6,522 bases of DNA from Undibacterium sp. (GTDB lineage: Bacteria; Pseudomonadota; Gammaproteobacteria; Burkholderiales; Burkholderiaceae_D), in the NCBI GenBank assembly GCA_019752975.1, contig JAIELM010000255.1, positions 1 through 6,522 on the forward strand, read 5' to 3'. Every line of letters starts with the position of its first letter. Within the stretch, counting starts at the first letter, position 1. Below, piece after piece: positions 4,740 through 6,522 of this stretch. The position numbers and the translations under genes are program-made. The notes under the pieces are model-generated. The model searched no databases and had not been told where the DNA came from. It saw only the letters and a program-made list of their open reading frames with translations.

Positions 4740-6522
4740 ATGTCAAAAAGAAATATTGTTTTTAAAAAAAATGTCGTAGCGCATGCCTTAGTGCTTGCGT
4801 TCGGTGTTGGTGCGTTGACAGTAGGTGTAACACCTGCGGTAATGGCGCAGTCAAGTGCTTCGGGTACTATTTTTGGTCAAGCTCCAGCTGGTTCCACAGT
4901 GGTGATCAACAATCCAGATACCAATGCTAAACGTACCGTAACACCCGATGCAGCTGGTAAGTATGTAGCCACGGCCATGCCTATCGGTCGTTACAATGTC
5001 ACTGTAATGCGTGATGGTAAGGCCATGGGAACTTCACAAGTTGAAGTTTTTGCAGGTCAAGGTTCGGACGCAACATTGACATCAAATGTGCAAGCAGTCG
5101 AAGTTACTGCGCGTCGCACCAAGATTGATATTTCTAATACGAACAATGGCGCAACTTTTTCCGCTAAAGAATTAGCCGCATTGCCAGTGAATAAGAGTGT
5201 TTCCGCGATTGTTCAACTCGCGCCTAATACAACACGTGGAGACTCACGCTACGCTGCTGGTGAAAGTTTTGGTGGTGGTTCACCTTCAGAAAATGCCTAC
5301 TACATCAACGGTTTCCCCGTCACTAATCCTTTGACACAATTGGGCGCATCAGAATTGCCATTCGGTTCTATTGCTCAAGCACAGGTGTTGACTGGTGGAT
5401 TCGGCGCAGAGTTTGGTCGTTCTGTTGGTGGCGTGGTTAATATCACGACAAAAAGCGGTACCAATAAATGGGAATTTGGCGCTACAAGCACAATCCGCAC
5501 AAAAGGAATGAGCGCTACTCCTAAGAGTGGATATTATGCTGTTACTGGCGATACATTGAATAAGCTAACCGACGGTAAGCTCCGCGTAGACCGTAAAGAC
5601 AATACCAGCGATAGTACTTTGCTCGGGGCGTATGTAGGTGGCCCGTTGATTAAAGATACTTTGTTTATGTTTTTGTCCCTAGAGCAAACCCGCACAAATA
5701 CGGCAGGCGCCAACGCTGCATTTGATGGTACCACTAAGACTTCTACGACTGGTTGGTTGGAAAACAGCAATACCCAAAATCGCGCCTTAGTCAAACTAGA
5801 TTGGAACATCAATGACGATCACCGCTTGGAGTTGACCACAGTTGGTGATGATTCTAAATCTAAACAAAAAACTTACGGCTACACATTTTTAGATTCAACA
5901 GGAGCGCCAGTTTATAAACGTAATAACGTCCTTGCTTTAGATGCTGAGTATAAAAATGACTCAGGTAACTCGCCAACAGTAGGATCGAATTTTACTGCAT
6001 TACGCTATGTTGGCAACTTGACTAACGACTTGACTTTGACTGTTGCCACAGGAAAAAGTAAATCAAAACACGTTCAATCCTTCATCGTCAGTGGAAATGC
6101 TAATTTACCTTCGACAAGCATAGGTGCCAACGGATCGGCTCCAGGTGTCATTTACCCAGCCAATCAAAATCCTTTGAACTTCAACATCAGCCCCACCGGT
6201 GCTGAAGATGAGGTCAAGTCTTCTCGTATCGATCTTGAGTATAAATTAGGCTCTCATACAATTCGTGGCGGTTTGGATGTCAATAAGTTATCCTCAGCAA
6301 ATGCGGGACAACTGACACCAGGTGGCTCTACCTATACCTACTTGTTTTCAAAAACACCAAACGTTCCAACAGATTTGGGCGATGGTCATCTCTATTTGCT
6401 GGCAGGTAAAGGTGGGTTTGCTCCACAGGGTTATTATGTTCAAAAAGGCGTATTTTCAACATCCACAGCTGCGGCGTCGGATCAATCCGCAAAGTACTTA
6501 GAAGACAAGTATCAAGTAACTA
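4740..6522 (+). CDS. Oar-like TonB-dependent outer-membrane receptor, N-terminal 594 residues (3' end outside window)
   Basis: The frame is open without interruption from the ATG at 4740 to the window edge. It begins with a Sec signal peptide: basic MSKRNIVFKK, a hydrophobic core (about 12-32) and a likely signal-peptidase site after VMA (residue 36). Residues about 40-115 form a carboxypeptidase-regulatory-like beta-sandwich (GTIFGQAPAGSTVVI, GKYVATAMPIGRYNVTV), typical of Oar-type receptors. VEVTARR (120-126) may be the TonB box. The plug follows (about 127-238), with YYINGFPV, QAQVLTGGFGAEFGRSVGGVVN and the closing ITTKSGTNK. The rest is the start of the beta-barrel, with alternating strands and the strand motif GAYVGGPLIKDTLFMFLSLEQ. 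Full-length relatives are about 1,000 residues, so roughly 400 are missing. It would take up a large substrate using TonB-ExbBD energy; the substrate cannot be told, and no transporter partner is in view. AAAAGG (4727-4732), seven bases before the ATG, supports the start. Confidence 0.93.
   Translation, partial: MSKRNIVFKKNVVAHALVLAFGVGALTVGVTPAVMAQSSASGTIFGQAPAGSTVVINNPDTNAKRTVTPDAAGKYVATAMPIGRYNVTVMRDGKAMGTSQVEVFAGQGSDATLTSNVQAVEVTARRTKIDISNTNNGATFSAKELAALPVNKSVSAIVQLAPNTTRGDSRYAAGESFGGGSPSENAYYINGFPVTNPLTQLGASELPFGSIAQAQVLTGGFGAEFGRSVGGVVNITTKSGTNKWEFGATSTIRTKGMSATPKSGYYAVTGDTLNKLTDGKLRVDRKDNTSDSTLLGAYVGGPLIKDTLFMFLSLEQTRTNTAGANAAFDGTTKTSTTGWLENSNTQNRALVKLDWNINDDHRLELTTVGDDSKSKQKTYGYTFLDSTGAPVYKRNNVLALDAEYKNDSGNSPTVGSNFTALRYVGNLTNDLTLTVATGKSKSKHVQSFIVSGNANLPSTSIGANGSAPGVIYPANQNPLNFNISPTGAEDEVKSSRIDLEYKLGSHTIRGGLDVNKLSSANAGQLTPGGSTYTYLFSKTPNVPTDLGDGHLYLLAGKGGFAPQGYYVQKGVFSTSTAAASDQSAKYLEDKYQVT

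Overview
The window looks like chromosomal DNA of a moderate-GC betaproteobacterium. The Oxalobacteraceae (an Undibacterium-, Herminiimonas- or Janthinobacterium-like genome) fit best. This rests on remembered family resemblance: a small lipoprotein with the core GSACRHAGRAIEDCY, a DUF3391/HD-GYP protein, and an Oar-like TonB-dependent receptor with a carboxypeptidase-regulatory-like N-terminus. No database search was possible.

Layout. Positions 1-312 are non-coding: a hairpin-rich repeat-like block (1-123), then an AT-rich leader with an 11-bp tandem duplication. A small lipoprotein gene (313-699, +) converges on a minus-strand two-gene unit. That unit reads, in transcription order, a DUF3391/HD-GYP protein (3975 to 2659) and then a triple-PAS soluble histidine kinase (2631 to 739), with 27 nt between them. 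Upstream of the HD-GYP gene lies a second, diverged and inverted copy of the repeat at the left edge (4101-4185), followed by about 550 bp of AT-rich non-coding DNA. The last gene (4740 to beyond 6522, +) is a large outer-membrane TonB-dependent receptor cut off by the window end. It has a recognisable promoter about 150 bp upstream of its start.

How the genes fit together. The HD-GYP protein and the kinase are probably co-transcribed, which suggests a signalling unit linking phosphorelay sensing to cyclic-di-GMP turnover or binding. The kinase has no receiver or output domain and no membrane segment, and no response regulator lies in the window, so its partner is encoded elsewhere. The HD-GYP domain keeps most catalytic residues but has Asn where the last metal-binding Asp of the family normally sits. 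The receptor gene points away from the unit and is probably independent.

I found no CRISPR array, tRNA, rRNA, transposase or convincing new multi-gene system. The observations most worth checking are the paired inverted repeat flanking the lipoprotein/kinase/HD-GYP block, the altered HD-GYP metal site, and the long leader of the receptor gene.
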